Positions 8,691-17,033 of a stretch of 64,000 nt of DNA are shown piece by piece (positions within the stretch are counted from its first letter, which is position 1; every line of letters starts with the position of its first letter). The stretch lies in assembly GCA_013822765.1 (NCBI GenBank), contig PNKY01000002.1, positions 434,001 to 498,000 of the forward strand, in the 5' to 3' direction. The translations under genes and the position numbers were made by a program. This DNA comes from Rhodospirillum sp. Lineage in GTDB: Bacteria > Pseudomonadota > Alphaproteobacteria > Dongiales > Dongiaceae. The notes below the pieces were generated by a model that saw nothing but the letters and a program-made list of their open reading frames with translations, was not told the DNA's origin and did not search any database.

Positions 8691-8791
8691 GTCATGGTCG
8701 TGCTTGGCACGACCATCCACGAGTTTGCCCGCCACCTCGCGATACAGCACATGGAAACTCGTGGATGGTCGGACCAAGTCCGACCATGACG
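8691..8791. repeat. Dispersed intergenic palindromic repeat, type A, copy 1
   Basis: A 101-bp element made of two imperfect hairpins facing each other: GTCATGGTCGTGCTTGGCAC... at the left, ...GGACCAAGTCCGACCATGAC at the right, with CCATCCACGAGTTT and AAACTCGTGGATGG inside them. The copy at 25248-25348 is the same element in the opposite orientation. It fills the gap between two convergent genes and may act as a bidirectional transcription stop. Confidence 0.85.
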
Positions 8792-8808
8792 AGAGAGAAC
8801 GCGCCAAC

Positions 8809-9819
8809 TTACTTTGCCGCCATCGCCTCATCCGCGCTGCGGGCGAGGCCGTGGAGGGATGCGCGCACCATCTCGCATGGCACCGTAGCGGCTTGCTGCA
8901 GCAGGTGGGTGACCCCGTCGTGCACGGCATAGAAACGCACCAGCCGCGTCGCGAGGTCGGCGCGCAGGGCGTCGAGCCGGTCGGCATTGGCGGTGAACAC
9001 GGTGGCGCCGGGGAGGTTGAGCAAGCCGTAGTGCGAGCCGGGGATCGGCCGATCCGGGCTCAAGCTGGCCGTCCAGTCATACTGCTCGAGCGCGGCATCG
9101 CGGATCGCGGACACTTCGGCCAACAGCGCCGCGGCCAGCACCTGGTCGTCGAAGCCGTTGTCGTCAGCGTCGCGCCGCCGCGCCAGCAGCGCGAGAGCGA
9201 TGATGCCGAGCACCGCCATGAGGCCGAGCAGCGGCGCGTGCTCGATCCATTTCGGGATCGCGCTTTGCAACAGTGTCGGCGGCGGCGGTGCGGCGGCCGG
9301 CGCGGCATTGCGCGGGGCCCAGATGCCGAGCTTGCGCTCGCGGGCATCGGCTTCCTCGGTATCGTAGCGCGCGGCCAGCTCGCGCTCCTCCAGCGTCGGC
9401 GGGGCGCCGACCCGGTAGACTGCGGCCAGACCCTGCGCCAGCAGTTCGGTCGCGAGATCGGTGCCCTCGATGGTGCAGATCGCGATCGACTGCTCCTCGA
9501 TGTTGCGGTCGACCTCGGTGCAGATGATGTGCTGGCCATCCGCCAGGCCCTGCAGGGAGAGCCGCGCGTCGGGGCCGAGATTGGAGCTGATGTCCGGCGC
9601 AGCGATGCCGAACAGGCGGATCAGGCTGTCGCCGACCCTGAGCTCGTCGCCGTCGATCACCGTCGCCAACCCCTCGATGGTCTGGCCGGCAGCGCGCGAG
9701 ATCGGCTCCTCGGTCACTTCGCCGATCGGCACCGCGGGTGGCGCGGGGGCCTCGTCTTGGGCGAGGGCGACGCTGCTCGCGATGCACAGTGCGGCGGCGA
9801 TGGCGAAGGGTCGTTTCAT
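8809..9819 (-). CDS. Secreted/membrane-anchored staphylococcal-nuclease-like protein, probably catalytically inactive
   Basis: A 336-residue protein with a signal peptide (cleavage near ALA-QDE, residue 20), an SNase-like OB-fold at about residues 47-168, a proline/alanine linker, one transmembrane helix at about 195-213 and a helical cytoplasmic C-terminal domain. Alignment by eye to thermonuclease gives IRLFGIAAPD: Arg68 matches catalytic Arg35, but the Ca2+ ligand Asp40 is Ala73, Glu43 is Asp76, and Arg87 appears replaced in DRNIEEQSIA. The fold ends with the expected LLAQGLAAVY and ARERKLGIWA. I therefore infer a binding rather than nuclease role. The gene is convergent with the permease across a repeat. 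Confidence 0.75.
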   Translation of the reverse strand: MKRPFAIAAALCIASSVALAQDEAPAPPAVPIGEVTEEPISRAAGQTIEGLATVIDGDELRVGDSLIRLFGIAAPDISSNLGPDARLSLQGLADGQHIICTEVDRNIEEQSIAICTIEGTDLATELLAQGLAAVYRVGAPPTLEERELAARYDTEEADARERKLGIWAPRNAAPAAAPPPPTLLQSAIPKWIEHAPLLGLMAVLGIIALALLARRRDADDNGFDDQVLAAALLAEVSAIRDAALEQYDWTASLSPDRPIPGSHYGLLNLPGATVFTANADRLDALRADLATRLVRFYAVHDGVTHLLQQAATVPCEMVRASLHGLARSADEAMAAK

Positions 9820-9884
9820 GGCCAGCTCGACAGTCGGGACTGGCCTTGGTAGCGAAGCACGGCGCGGGCGTCAAATCGGGAGCC

Positions 9885-10271
9885 CTAGAGCTGAGCTTCG
9901 ATCGCCGCCTTGTCTATGACCGACCAGACCTGCGCGATTTTCCCGGTCCGGAAATCATAGAAGACGTTTTCGGCAAAGGACACGCGTTTCCCGTTCACGT
10001 CCAGCCCAAGGAACTCGCCTTTTGGCGTGCAGGCGAATGCCAGCCGGCTCGCGATATGGGGCGGATCGGAAACCAGCAGCTGAATGTTGAAGGAGAGGTC
10101 CGGAATCTCTCGAAAGTCCTTCTCCAGCATCGCGCGATATCCGGCTAGCCCGATCCGCCGGCCATTGTAGTGCACGTCGTCATCGACGAACTGTCCCAGC
10201 TTCGGCCAGTCCTGCCCATTGAGGCAGGCGATGTAGGCTCGATAGATGTCGGAAAGGTTGGCTTTGGTCAT
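9885..10271 (-). CDS. SnoaL-like / NTF2-fold ester cyclase family protein
   Basis: A 128-residue protein of the SnoaL polyketide-cyclase-like NTF2 fold. Recognisable parts are the N-terminal helix 'NLSDIYRAYIACLNGQDW', the 'DDDVHYNGR' strand, the 'GLAGYRAMLEKDFREIPDL' segment and the terminal FRTGKIAQVWSVIDK. Many such proteins in bacteria have no known substrate. The ATG at 10271 is used because the longer frame upstream is antisense-shadow of purC. It lies 11 bases after the purC stop on the same strand, so the two are probably cotranscribed. Confidence 0.8.
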   Translation of the reverse strand: MTKANLSDIYRAYIACLNGQDWPKLGQFVDDDVHYNGRRIGLAGYRAMLEKDFREIPDLSFNIQLLVSDPPHIASRLAFACTPKGEFLGLDVNGKRVSFAENVFYDFRTGKIAQVWSVIDKAAIEAQL

Positions 10272-10282
10272 GACGACGAGCC

Positions 10283-11179
10283 TCAATCGAGCCGGATGCC
10301 CGCGAGCTTCCACAGCGCCTGGGCATATTTGTCGGCGGTGCCGGCGATCACCTGCGGCGGTATGCGTGGGCCGGGCGCCTTCTTGTTCCAGTCCAGCGTC
10401 TCGAGATAGTCGCGCACGAACTGCTTGTCGTAGCTCGGCGGGCTGATGCCGACGTGGTACTCCTCGGCCGGCCAGAAGCGCGAGGAGTCCGGCGTCAGCA
10501 TCTCGTCCATCACATAGAGCGTACCGTCGGCGTCGGTGCCGAATTCGAACTTGGTGTCGGCGATGATGATGCCGCGCTCGGCGGCATAGGCGGCCGCCCA
10601 CTTGTAGATCGCGAGCGTCGCGTCGCGCACGCGCTCGGCCAGTGCGCCGCCGATGGCCGCGACCACCGTGTCGAAGCTGACATTCTCGTCGTGGTCGCCG
10701 ACCGTCGCCTTGGTCGAGGGCGTGAAGATCGGCGCGGGCAGTTGCTCCGCCTGGCGCAGACCAGTGGGCAACTTGATGCCGCACAGCGACCCGGTCGCCT
10801 GGTAGTCTTTCCAACCAGAGCCGATCAGGTAGCCGCGTGCGATCGCCTCGACCGGCAGCGGCTTGAGGCGCTTGGTCACCACCGCACGCCTGGCATAGAG
10901 CGCCGCGTCGGCGCCCGCCGGCAGCACTTCGGCCGGCCTCGTCGGCAGCAGGTGATTGGGCATAATGTGAGCGGTCTTGGCGAACCAGAAGTTCGAGATC
11001 TGGGTCAGCATCTCGCCTTTGCCCGGAATCGGATCAGGCAGCACCACGTCGAACGCCGACAGCCGGTCGGTCGCGACGATCAATAGCCGTTTGCCGGAAA
11101 GGGCGAACACATCGCGCACCTTGCCGCGATGGATGAGGTCGAGGCCGGGCAGGTCGGCTTGGAGGAGGGTGGTGGGCAA
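10283..11179 (-). CDS. purC: Phosphoribosylaminoimidazole-succinocarboxamide (SAICAR) synthase
   Basis: A 298-residue cytosolic enzyme of de novo purine synthesis, joining aspartate to CAIR with ATP. Signature stretches include [47 protein letters not shown] and the C-terminal ADTKFEFG with [12 protein letters not shown]. The length fits the approximately 300-residue type found in alphaproteobacteria and yeast Ade1 rather than the short E. coli form. I choose a TTG start at 11179 ([13 protein letters not shown]) because GGAG lies 8 bases before it and homologues begin there; the frame also allows a GTG at 11230 without a ribosome site. Confidence 0.95.
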   Translation of the reverse strand: MPTTLLQADLPGLDLIHRGKVRDVFALSGKRLLIVATDRLSAFDVVLPDPIPGKGEMLTQISNFWFAKTAHIMPNHLLPTRPAEVLPAGADAALYARRAVVTKRLKPLPVEAIARGYLIGSGWKDYQATGSLCGIKLPTGLRQAEQLPAPIFTPSTKATVGDHDENVSFDTVVAAIGGALAERVRDATLAIYKWAAAYAAERGIIIADTKFEFGTDADGTLYVMDEMLTPDSSRFWPAEEYHVGISPPSYDKQFVRDYLETLDWNKKAPGPRIPPQVIAGTADKYAQALWKLAGIRLD

Positions 11180-11369
11180 GGCGGCGCTCCAGCGGTTGGA
11201 GCGCCTTTGATAGGGAAGCGCGCGATGCACGTCAACGAGAGCCGGCCGACGCCACGCCCCAACCCTAGCCCTATCCTGAGGCGGGGAGAGAGCGCACTAT
11301 CCTGTTGGCCCCTCTGCCCCCGTGCGAGGAAATTGTCGTTCAGCGTAGCCCCACTACAGGGAGGTCCCC

Positions 11370-12047
11370 GTGTACATTCTCTATGGGGGTGACTTCACTC
11401 GTGCAACGTTGGTCCAATGGGTGCTCGAGGAAGGCAAAATAGAGTACGAACTCAGAAAAATAGACATTCAGACTGGCGAGCATCGCTCCGCGGATTTCCT
11501 CGCCATAAACCCGGCCGGCTTGGTGCCAGTGCTGATTACACCTGATGGTGACGCACTCTATGAAGTAGCCGCACTGATGCTGTACCTGGCTGACCAGCAT
11601 CAGCTCACAGATCTTGCTCCTCCATCGACCGATCGGGATTGGGGCCTGTTTCTCTCGACTGTTTTCTATATTGCCGCAGATATACAGTCCGAGATGAAGC
11701 GCTTCCATTTTCCGCACCGCTTCTCACTGAGAAGGGAGGACAACGCCGGGATTCAGGATCTGGCAAAATCGCTCGTCCTCAGCCGCCTGAACGTCATGAA
11801 TACCAGGCTGGCAAAAAGAGGGCCATACGTCCTGGGAACCCGCTTCTCTCTTGCAGATTTCTACTTGATCTTTTGGGTCGCATACCTCGACCGCGAAGGT
11901 GTGTGCGCACAGCTTCCGTCGATTGCCAGGCTGTACGACTTGGTGCGATCTCGTCCGACCGCGCTCCCCTATCTCGAAGAGACCGAGAGGACGTCAGACG
12001 CCTATGCAGAGATGATGAGAAAGAGCCCCGGAGGCGTCATCGCCTGA
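11370..12047 (+). CDS. Glutathione S-transferase family protein
   Basis: A 225-residue cytosolic protein with an N-terminal thioredoxin-like domain (YILYGGDFTRATLVQWVLEE, then NPAGLVPVLITPDG with the cis-Pro, and LYEVAALMLYLAD with the glutathione-contacting Glu-Val-Ala) and a C-terminal helical domain from about residue 85 (FSLADFYLIFWVAYLD is the N-capping box). GSTs conjugate or reduce substrates with glutathione; the specific substrate is unknown. The GTG start is supported by AGGGAGG five bases upstream. The region 11180-11369 before it holds a GC-rich, repeat-like stretch but no gene. Confidence 0.85.
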   Translation: MYILYGGDFTRATLVQWVLEEGKIEYELRKIDIQTGEHRSADFLAINPAGLVPVLITPDGDALYEVAALMLYLADQHQLTDLAPPSTDRDWGLFLSTVFYIAADIQSEMKRFHFPHRFSLRREDNAGIQDLAKSLVLSRLNVMNTRLAKRGPYVLGTRFSLADFYLIFWVAYLDREGVCAQLPSIARLYDLVRSRPTALPYLEETERTSDAYAEMMRKSPGGVIA

Positions 12048-12054
12048 CCGGCTA

Positions 12055-12086
12055 CAAAGCAAAACGCCCTCCCGTGAGGGAGGGCG
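12055..12086 (-). terminator. Intrinsic terminator of the class III aminotransferase gene
   Basis: On the minus strand a 9-bp stem (CGCCCTCCC / GGGAGGGCG) with a 4-base loop is followed by TTTTGCTTTG. It lies 25 bases after the aminotransferase stop and just beyond the end of the convergent GST gene. Confidence 0.8.
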
Positions 12087-12110
12087 CTGCAGCTTCTATC
12101 GAGATGCGGG

Positions 12111-13493
12111 TTACCCGCTGATGCCCGGCATTAGCTTCTTGTCGCCTTCGTGGTCGTCGTCGCCGTCGGAGAGCTCTTCGAGGGTCAGGTCGACCGCCTG
12201 CTCGAACTTGCTCAGCGTCTCGCTGAGGCACGCATCGTCGTGGCCGGCGGAGATGAACCAGGGCTCGCGGCTGTCGGGCTCGCACATCACGCCCATGTCG
12301 ATCAGGATGCCCGCCATCGTGTCGTAGAAGGTGTAATCGCTGAGCTTCCAGTTGCGGTAGGTGGTCGGCGCCTGGGCGCTGAAGAACAGGCCAGACATCG
12401 AGTAGTGCCCGGTGAAGCTGTGCGGGATGCCGCGGCGGCTCAGCACCTTGTGCATGCCGTCCTGCATCGCCTTGCCGTAGTTGGCAATGTTCTCGAGCGC
12501 GTCGGTGTCCTTGAGAATGGTCAGCGTCTTCTCGGCGGCGGCGAGGCTCATGGCCTGCGCCGTGTAGGTGCCGCCGTGGGCGACGCCCTTGCCGTATTTC
12601 CGCATGATCTCTTCTTTGCCGCCGATCGCCGCGATTGGGTAGCCGTTCGCCATCGCCTTGGCGACGGTGAAGATGTCGGCCTCGATCCCGTACAGCGCCT
12701 GGGCGCCGCCCTTGCCGACGCGGAAGCCGGTCTTCACCTCGTCCACGATCATGACGACGTTGTACTTGGTGCACAGCTCGCGCACCGCCTTGATGAACTC
12801 GGGCTTCGAGGGGATGCCGCAGCAATTGCCGAGGATCGGCTCGATCAGCACCGCCGCGATCGAATCATGGTGCTGTTTCAGCACCTCTTCCAGACGGTTG
12901 GCGTCGTTGTACGGCACCTGCCAGAACAGCTGGCGGACCAGCTTCGGAATGCCCTGGCCGTAGGAGACGAGGACCGGGTCCTTGCTCTGGTCCTTCATGC
13001 TCTCCGGATCCGCTGTCCACATGGTGGCGTCGAACAGGCCGTGATAGGAGCCTTCGAAAGTGACGTAATTGTCTTTCCCGGTGTAGCCGCGAGCCAGGCG
13101 CAGGGCGGCCATTACGGCCTCGGTGCCGGAGTTGGAGAAGCGGACCAGATCGGCCGCCGGCATCATGTCCTTGATCAGCTTGGCGACCGTGACTTCCTTC
13201 TCGGTGCCGAGGGCATAGACGGTGCCGGTCGACTGCGCCTCGCGAACGGCTGCGTCGACCTCGTCGTTGCAATGGCCGAGGATCGCGGGGCCGTAGCCCA
13301 GGCGATAGTCGATGTATTCGTTGCCATCGAGGTCCCAGAGGCGCGCGCCCTTGCCGCGCTTCACGAACACCGTCTCCTTCTCGCCCCAGAAGCGGAAGTT
13401 GGACGACACCCCGAGTGGCAGATGCTTCACAGCCTCCTCGTAATGCGCGTTGGATTTGGTGAGAGTGCGCCGCGAGGTCTTGATGTGGCTCAT
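12111..13493 (-). CDS. Class III PLP-dependent aminotransferase (glutamate-1-semialdehyde aminomutase-like)
   Basis: A 460-residue PLP enzyme of fold type I. Evidence: the PLP-phosphate site NSGTEAVMAALRLARGYT, the cofactor Asp in VMIVDEVKTGFRVG, and the Schiff-base lysine in FTVAKAMANGYP. It resembles HemL but carries an acidic C-terminal tail (EELSDGDDDHEGDKK) and sits in a catabolic cluster, so a transaminase acting on an omega- or beta-amino acid is more likely than the tetrapyrrole enzyme. It is divergent from a TetR regulator followed by an acyl-CoA synthetase and acyl-CoA dehydrogenase, suggesting a pathway that deaminates a substrate, activates it with CoA and oxidises it. The pathway is inference. 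Confidence 0.85.
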   Translation of the reverse strand: MSHIKTSRRTLTKSNAHYEEAVKHLPLGVSSNFRFWGEKETVFVKRGKGARLWDLDGNEYIDYRLGYGPAILGHCNDEVDAAVREAQSTGTVYALGTEKEVTVAKLIKDMMPAADLVRFSNSGTEAVMAALRLARGYTGKDNYVTFEGSYHGLFDATMWTADPESMKDQSKDPVLVSYGQGIPKLVRQLFWQVPYNDANRLEEVLKQHHDSIAAVLIEPILGNCCGIPSKPEFIKAVRELCTKYNVVMIVDEVKTGFRVGKGGAQALYGIEADIFTVAKAMANGYPIAAIGGKEEIMRKYGKGVAHGGTYTAQAMSLAAAEKTLTILKDTDALENIANYGKAMQDGMHKVLSRRGIPHSFTGHYSMSGLFFSAQAPTTYRNWKLSDYTFYDTMAGILIDMGVMCEPDSREPWFISAGHDDACLSETLSKFEQAVDLTLEELSDGDDDHEGDKKLMPGISG

Positions 13494-13598
13494 GATGGCA
13501 TCCGCTCCGGGGTTGAACCGGTCGCTGAAGCCCTCCGTAGCGTCGTCTCAGCGACTGATTTGTTAAATGACGATATAGAAAATCTAGCCCTTCTCTGT

Positions 13599-13614
13599 CA
13601 TACTGTCCAGTATG
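13599..13614. promoter_or_regulatory. Candidate operator 1 (palindrome) in the divergent region
   Basis: CATACTGTCCAGTATG is a perfect 7-bp inverted repeat around TC. It lies 106 bp before the aminotransferase start and 114 bp before the TetR gene, a good place for TetR-family control of both. Confidence 0.55.
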
Positions 13615-13630
13615 TTAAATGAACATTTAA
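13615..13630. promoter_or_regulatory. Candidate operator 2 (palindrome) directly abutting operator 1
   Basis: TTAAATGAACATTTAA is a second perfect 7-bp inverted repeat around AA, starting at the base after operator 1. One half-site, TTAAATGA, recurs at 13563-13570. The block is strikingly AT-rich in a GC-rich setting and may also hold the promoters. Confidence 0.5.
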
Positions 13631-13727
13631 TTCCGCAGGTGCAGCAATCCGTTGCATTTCAACGGGTTGCGTGTAGAGTGCTCGCCCGAAACACGAGATG
13701 GGGACTCGTGTGGTAAGGGTTGTTAAG

Positions 13728-14735
13728 ATGGCCAAAGCGGAAGCCTCCAAGGAGATTCGGCGCAAGCAGCTCATCGACGCGACCATGCGTGCGATCGGGC
13801 GCTACGGGTATGCCAGCCTCACGCTGACCCACGTCGCGGGCGAAGCGGGGCTGTCGCCCGGCATCGTCAATTTCTACTTCAAATCCAAAGACCAGCTCCT
13901 GATCGCGACGCTCGAGAATATCGCGGAGGAGTATTCGACTCTGTGGCAGGCCGCGATCGCCAAGGGCAAGGTCTCGCCGGCCGCCGGCCTCGAAGCGATG
14001 ATCGAGGCCGACTTCCACGCCTTCGTGTGCAATCCGGAAAAGGTGTCGGTCTGGTACGCGTTTTGGGCAGAGGCGCGCAACAACGCCAACTACCAGGGCC
14101 TGGTGATGGGCCTGGAGGACGAATACCTCAAGGAGACCGAGCAGCTGTGCGCCCGCATCTTGGCGGAGGGCGCCTATGAGGGCGTCGACGCGCACCAGGC
14201 CGCCGTCGGCCTCAACGCGATGATCGACGGGCTGTGGTTCGACTGCCTGATGTCGCCGGCCAAGTTCGACCGCCAGGCCGCCAAGCGCACCTGCCTCGCT
14301 TACCTCGCAGCCGTGTTCCCGGCGCATTTCGGCGCGGCCGCGGCGACCAAGCGCGGCAAGGGCGAGGTCGAAGCCAACATCGTGCTCGCCATCGACCAGG
14401 ACGTGCAGGGCCGCGACGCGCACCGCGCGCGACTGGCGGCGGCATTGCGCAAGCGGCTGGAGCCGGTCGGCCCGTTGCGCCGCGAGGCGCTGGCGGCCGC
14501 GACCGGCGTCTCGGTCAAGGTGCTGGAGAGCTGGCTGGAGGGACGGGCGGAGCCGACCTCCTGGCAGATGGGCCGCCTGATCGTCGCGGTCGACGCGCAG
14601 CTGTGGATGGATGTCTACGGCCCGGTTCACGAGGAGGCGCAGCGCCTGTTCGAAGCCAAGCTCGCCCAGCAGCGCGACTTCGCCGAGCGCGAGCAGGCGG
14701 TGCTCGGTTCGCTGTCCGGCAAGCCGAAGGACTGA
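13728..14735 (+). CDS. TetR/AcrR-family regulator (BetI-like) with an extra C-terminal helix-turn-helix region
   Basis: A 335-residue protein. Residues 10-55 form a TetR HTH (LTHVAGEAGLSPGIVNFYFK is the recognition part), and residues 60-200 a BetI-like ligand domain (VWYAFWAEARNN is typical). Ordinary TetR proteins end near residue 200; here a further 130 residues follow, including LRREALAAATGVSVKVLESW and LEGRAEPTSWQMGRLIVAVD, which read like an XRE/Cro-type HTH. AAGGG precedes the ATG at 13728; an ATG at 13698 has no such site. It is the first gene of an operon with the CoA synthetase (8 bases away) and acyl-CoA dehydrogenase and is divergent from the aminotransferase, so it most likely regulates them. 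Confidence 0.85.
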   Translation: MAKAEASKEIRRKQLIDATMRAIGRYGYASLTLTHVAGEAGLSPGIVNFYFKSKDQLLIATLENIAEEYSTLWQAAIAKGKVSPAAGLEAMIEADFHAFVCNPEKVSVWYAFWAEARNNANYQGLVMGLEDEYLKETEQLCARILAEGAYEGVDAHQAAVGLNAMIDGLWFDCLMSPAKFDRQAAKRTCLAYLAAVFPAHFGAAAATKRGKGEVEANIVLAIDQDVQGRDAHRARLAAALRKRLEPVGPLRREALAAATGVSVKVLESWLEGRAEPTSWQMGRLIVAVDAQLWMDVYGPVHEEAQRLFEAKLAQQRDFAEREQAVLGSLSGKPKD

Positions 14736-14743
14736 TCGTCTCC

Positions 14744-16879
14744 ATGTCCAACGTTGTCCGCTTGCCTTCGGCGTCTTCCGCCGCGCTCCAGGCGCATAAG
14801 GTCGCACCCTTGCTGATGCCAAAGCGCGTCGCGCTGGTCGGCGCCTCGCCCAAGGAAGGGACGGTCGGCAACGGCATGATCGTGGCCGCGAGCACCGGTG
14901 AGCCGGTGGCGGAGATCGTCCTCGTCAATCCGAACTATCCCGAGATCGGCGGCCGCAAGGCCTATCCCAGCCTGCGCGAAGCCCAGGGCGCAACCTTGGG
15001 GCCGATCGACATGGCGGTGCTCGGCGTCTCCAACGAGCGGCTCGAAGCGGCGGTTCACGATGCCATCGCAGCGGGCGTGAAGGCGCTGACCATCTTCGCG
15101 TCCGGCTATCTCGATAGCGATCCGGCGCCGAAGTTGACGGCGCGCATCAGTGCGATGGCGCGCGAGGCGGGCATCCAGATCTGCGGCGGCAATTGCATGG
15201 GGTTCTATAACCTCAGCTATGGCCTGCGCGTCTGCGGCTTCCCGCCGCCGCAATGGATGCGCAAGGGCGGTGCCGTGCTGCTCACCCATTCGGGTTCGGT
15301 CTATTCCGGCATCTGCCACAACGACAAGCGCATGGGCTGGGCGCTGGCGGTCTCGGCCGGGCAGGAGCTGACCACCACCGTCGCCGACTATCTCGACTTC
15401 GCGCTGGAGATGCCGGAGACGCGCTGCATCGGGCTGTTCCTGGAAACGGTGCGCGATCCGCAGAATTTCGTCGTCGGCCTGGAGAAGGCACACGAGCGCG
15501 ACATTCCGGTGATCGCGCTCAAGGTCGGCAAGACGGCAGCCTCTGCCGCCAAGGCGGTCAGCCATTCCGGCGCCATTGCCGGCAACCACGCGGCCTATGC
15601 CGCGTTGTTCGACCGGCACAATGTGATCGAGGTCGAGACGCTGGACGATTTCGCCAACGCGCTGCGGTTCTATTCCGGGCCGCGCCGGCTGGCGCCGGGC
15701 GACATCGCGACCATGCATGATTCCGGCGGCTTGCTGGAGCTGACCATCGATCTCGCGGAGAACCGCGGCGTCGGCTTCGCCGCGATCTCCGACGACACCA
15801 AGCGCAAGCTCGCCAAGCGGCTGGATGCGGGGCTGGAGCCGAGCAATCCGCTCGATGCCTGGGGGACGGGCAAGGACTACGAGGCGGCGATGGGCGACAT
15901 GATGACCGTTCTGGCCGACGATCCCGCCACCGCCTGCGGCATTTTCTGCGTGGAGACGCGCGACGGCTATTACCTCTCCGACGGCTATGCGGCCTTGATG
16001 GAGGGCGCCTTGGCCCGCACCAACAAGCCGTTGCTGCTCGCCACCAACCTCGGCAGCAACGGGTCGGACGGGGTGGCGCAGCGTCTGACCGAGCATGGCA
16101 TTCCGGTGCTGTCCGGCGTGGAGTCCGCGCTCAGCGTGATGAAGCTGGCGATGCGGCACCGCGACCATGCTTCGGCGCCGCGGCTGGAGATCCCTGCTGC
16201 GCCGGTCGGCATGCGGGCGAAATGGGAGCCGCGCCTGGCGCAGGGCGAGCCGCTGGACGAGGATGCTAGTCTCGTGCTGCTGGAGGATTACGGGCTGCAG
16301 GTGCCGAAGCGGCACGTGGTCGGCAGCGTCGAGCAGGCGGTCACCTGGGCGCAGCGCATCGGCTATCCGGTGGTGTTGAAGACCGCGGCGCCGGGCATCC
16401 TGCACAAATCCGACGTCGGTGGGGTGAAGCTGAACCTGCGCGACGAAGCGGAGCTGCGGGCGGCCTTCGACGACCTGGCGCAGCGCCTGGGCGCCCGCAT
16501 GCTGCTGACGCGCATGGTGGGCAAGGGGACGGAGCTGGCGCTCGGCGGCGTGCACGATCCGCAGTTCGGGATGCTGCTGATGCTGGGCGCCGGCGGCACG
16601 TTGATCGAGCTGCTGGACGACCGCGCGTTCGCGCTGGCGCCGATCGACGAGCTGGAGGCCGAGCGCAAGCTCGACGACCTGAAGCTGCGCAAGCTGCTCG
16701 GCGGCGTGCGCGGCGCGGCGCCGGCCCATCTGCCGAGCGTGGCCATGGCGATCTCGCGCTTCTCGGTGATGCTGGCGGACCTGGACGGCCTGATCGCAGA
16801 AGCGGACGTCAATCCGCTGATCGCCGGCCCCGGCGCCTGCACGGCGGTGGACGCGCTGATCGTGCCGCGGAAGCAATGA
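14744..16879 (+). CDS. Acetate/acyl-CoA ligase (ADP-forming), fused alpha-beta subunits
   Basis: A 711-residue soluble enzyme that would form an acyl-CoA from an organic acid, ATP and CoA through a phosphohistidine. Domains in order: CoA-binding Rossmann domain (about 20-145, RVALVGASPKEGTVGNGM), succinyl-CoA-ligase-like flavodoxin domains (about 150-460) with GAVLLTHSGSV and the catalytic-His loop VSHSGAIAGNHAAYAALFDR, and an ATP-grasp domain (about 490-705, VVLKTAAPGILHKSDVGGVK, LLMLGAGG). The family includes acetate, pimeloyl and other acyl-CoA synthetases; the acid used here is unknown. It lies between the TetR gene and the acyl-CoA dehydrogenase. Confidence 0.88.
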   Translation: MSNVVRLPSASSAALQAHKVAPLLMPKRVALVGASPKEGTVGNGMIVAASTGEPVAEIVLVNPNYPEIGGRKAYPSLREAQGATLGPIDMAVLGVSNERLEAAVHDAIAAGVKALTIFASGYLDSDPAPKLTARISAMAREAGIQICGGNCMGFYNLSYGLRVCGFPPPQWMRKGGAVLLTHSGSVYSGICHNDKRMGWALAVSAGQELTTTVADYLDFALEMPETRCIGLFLETVRDPQNFVVGLEKAHERDIPVIALKVGKTAASAAKAVSHSGAIAGNHAAYAALFDRHNVIEVETLDDFANALRFYSGPRRLAPGDIATMHDSGGLLELTIDLAENRGVGFAAISDDTKRKLAKRLDAGLEPSNPLDAWGTGKDYEAAMGDMMTVLADDPATACGIFCVETRDGYYLSDGYAALMEGALARTNKPLLLATNLGSNGSDGVAQRLTEHGIPVLSGVESALSVMKLAMRHRDHASAPRLEIPAAPVGMRAKWEPRLAQGEPLDEDASLVLLEDYGLQVPKRHVVGSVEQAVTWAQRIGYPVVLKTAAPGILHKSDVGGVKLNLRDEAELRAAFDDLAQRLGARMLLTRMVGKGTELALGGVHDPQFGMLLMLGAGGTLIELLDDRAFALAPIDELEAERKLDDLKLRKLLGGVRGAAPAHLPSVAMAISRFSVMLADLDGLIAEADVNPLIAGPGACTAVDALIVPRKQ

Positions 16880-16907
16880 TGCACCACACCACGCCACATA
16901 CTCCGCC

Positions 16908-16989
16908 GTCATCCCGGCCTTGAGCCGGGATCCACCGATCGGCCGCACATGCGACCGCGGAATGGACCTTGGCTCAAGGCCGGGGTGAC
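16908..16989. repeat. Dispersed intergenic palindromic repeat, type B, copy 1
   Basis: An 82-bp element with arms GTCATCCCGGCCTTGAGCCG... and ...CTTGGCTCAAGGCCGGGGTGAC. It sits inside the operon between the CoA ligase and the acyl-CoA dehydrogenase, where it could set their relative expression. Confidence 0.8.
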
Positions 16990-17033
16990 AGTAGAGGGGC
17001 GGCAAGAGCGAGAATACGAGGGGAATAGCGCAC

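Noticed and set aside
12111..13493. True hemL (tetrapyrrole synthesis)
   Set aside because: Similarity is real, but the acidic tail and the setting with TetR, CoA ligase and acyl-CoA dehydrogenase favour a catabolic aminotransferase; not provable from the window.
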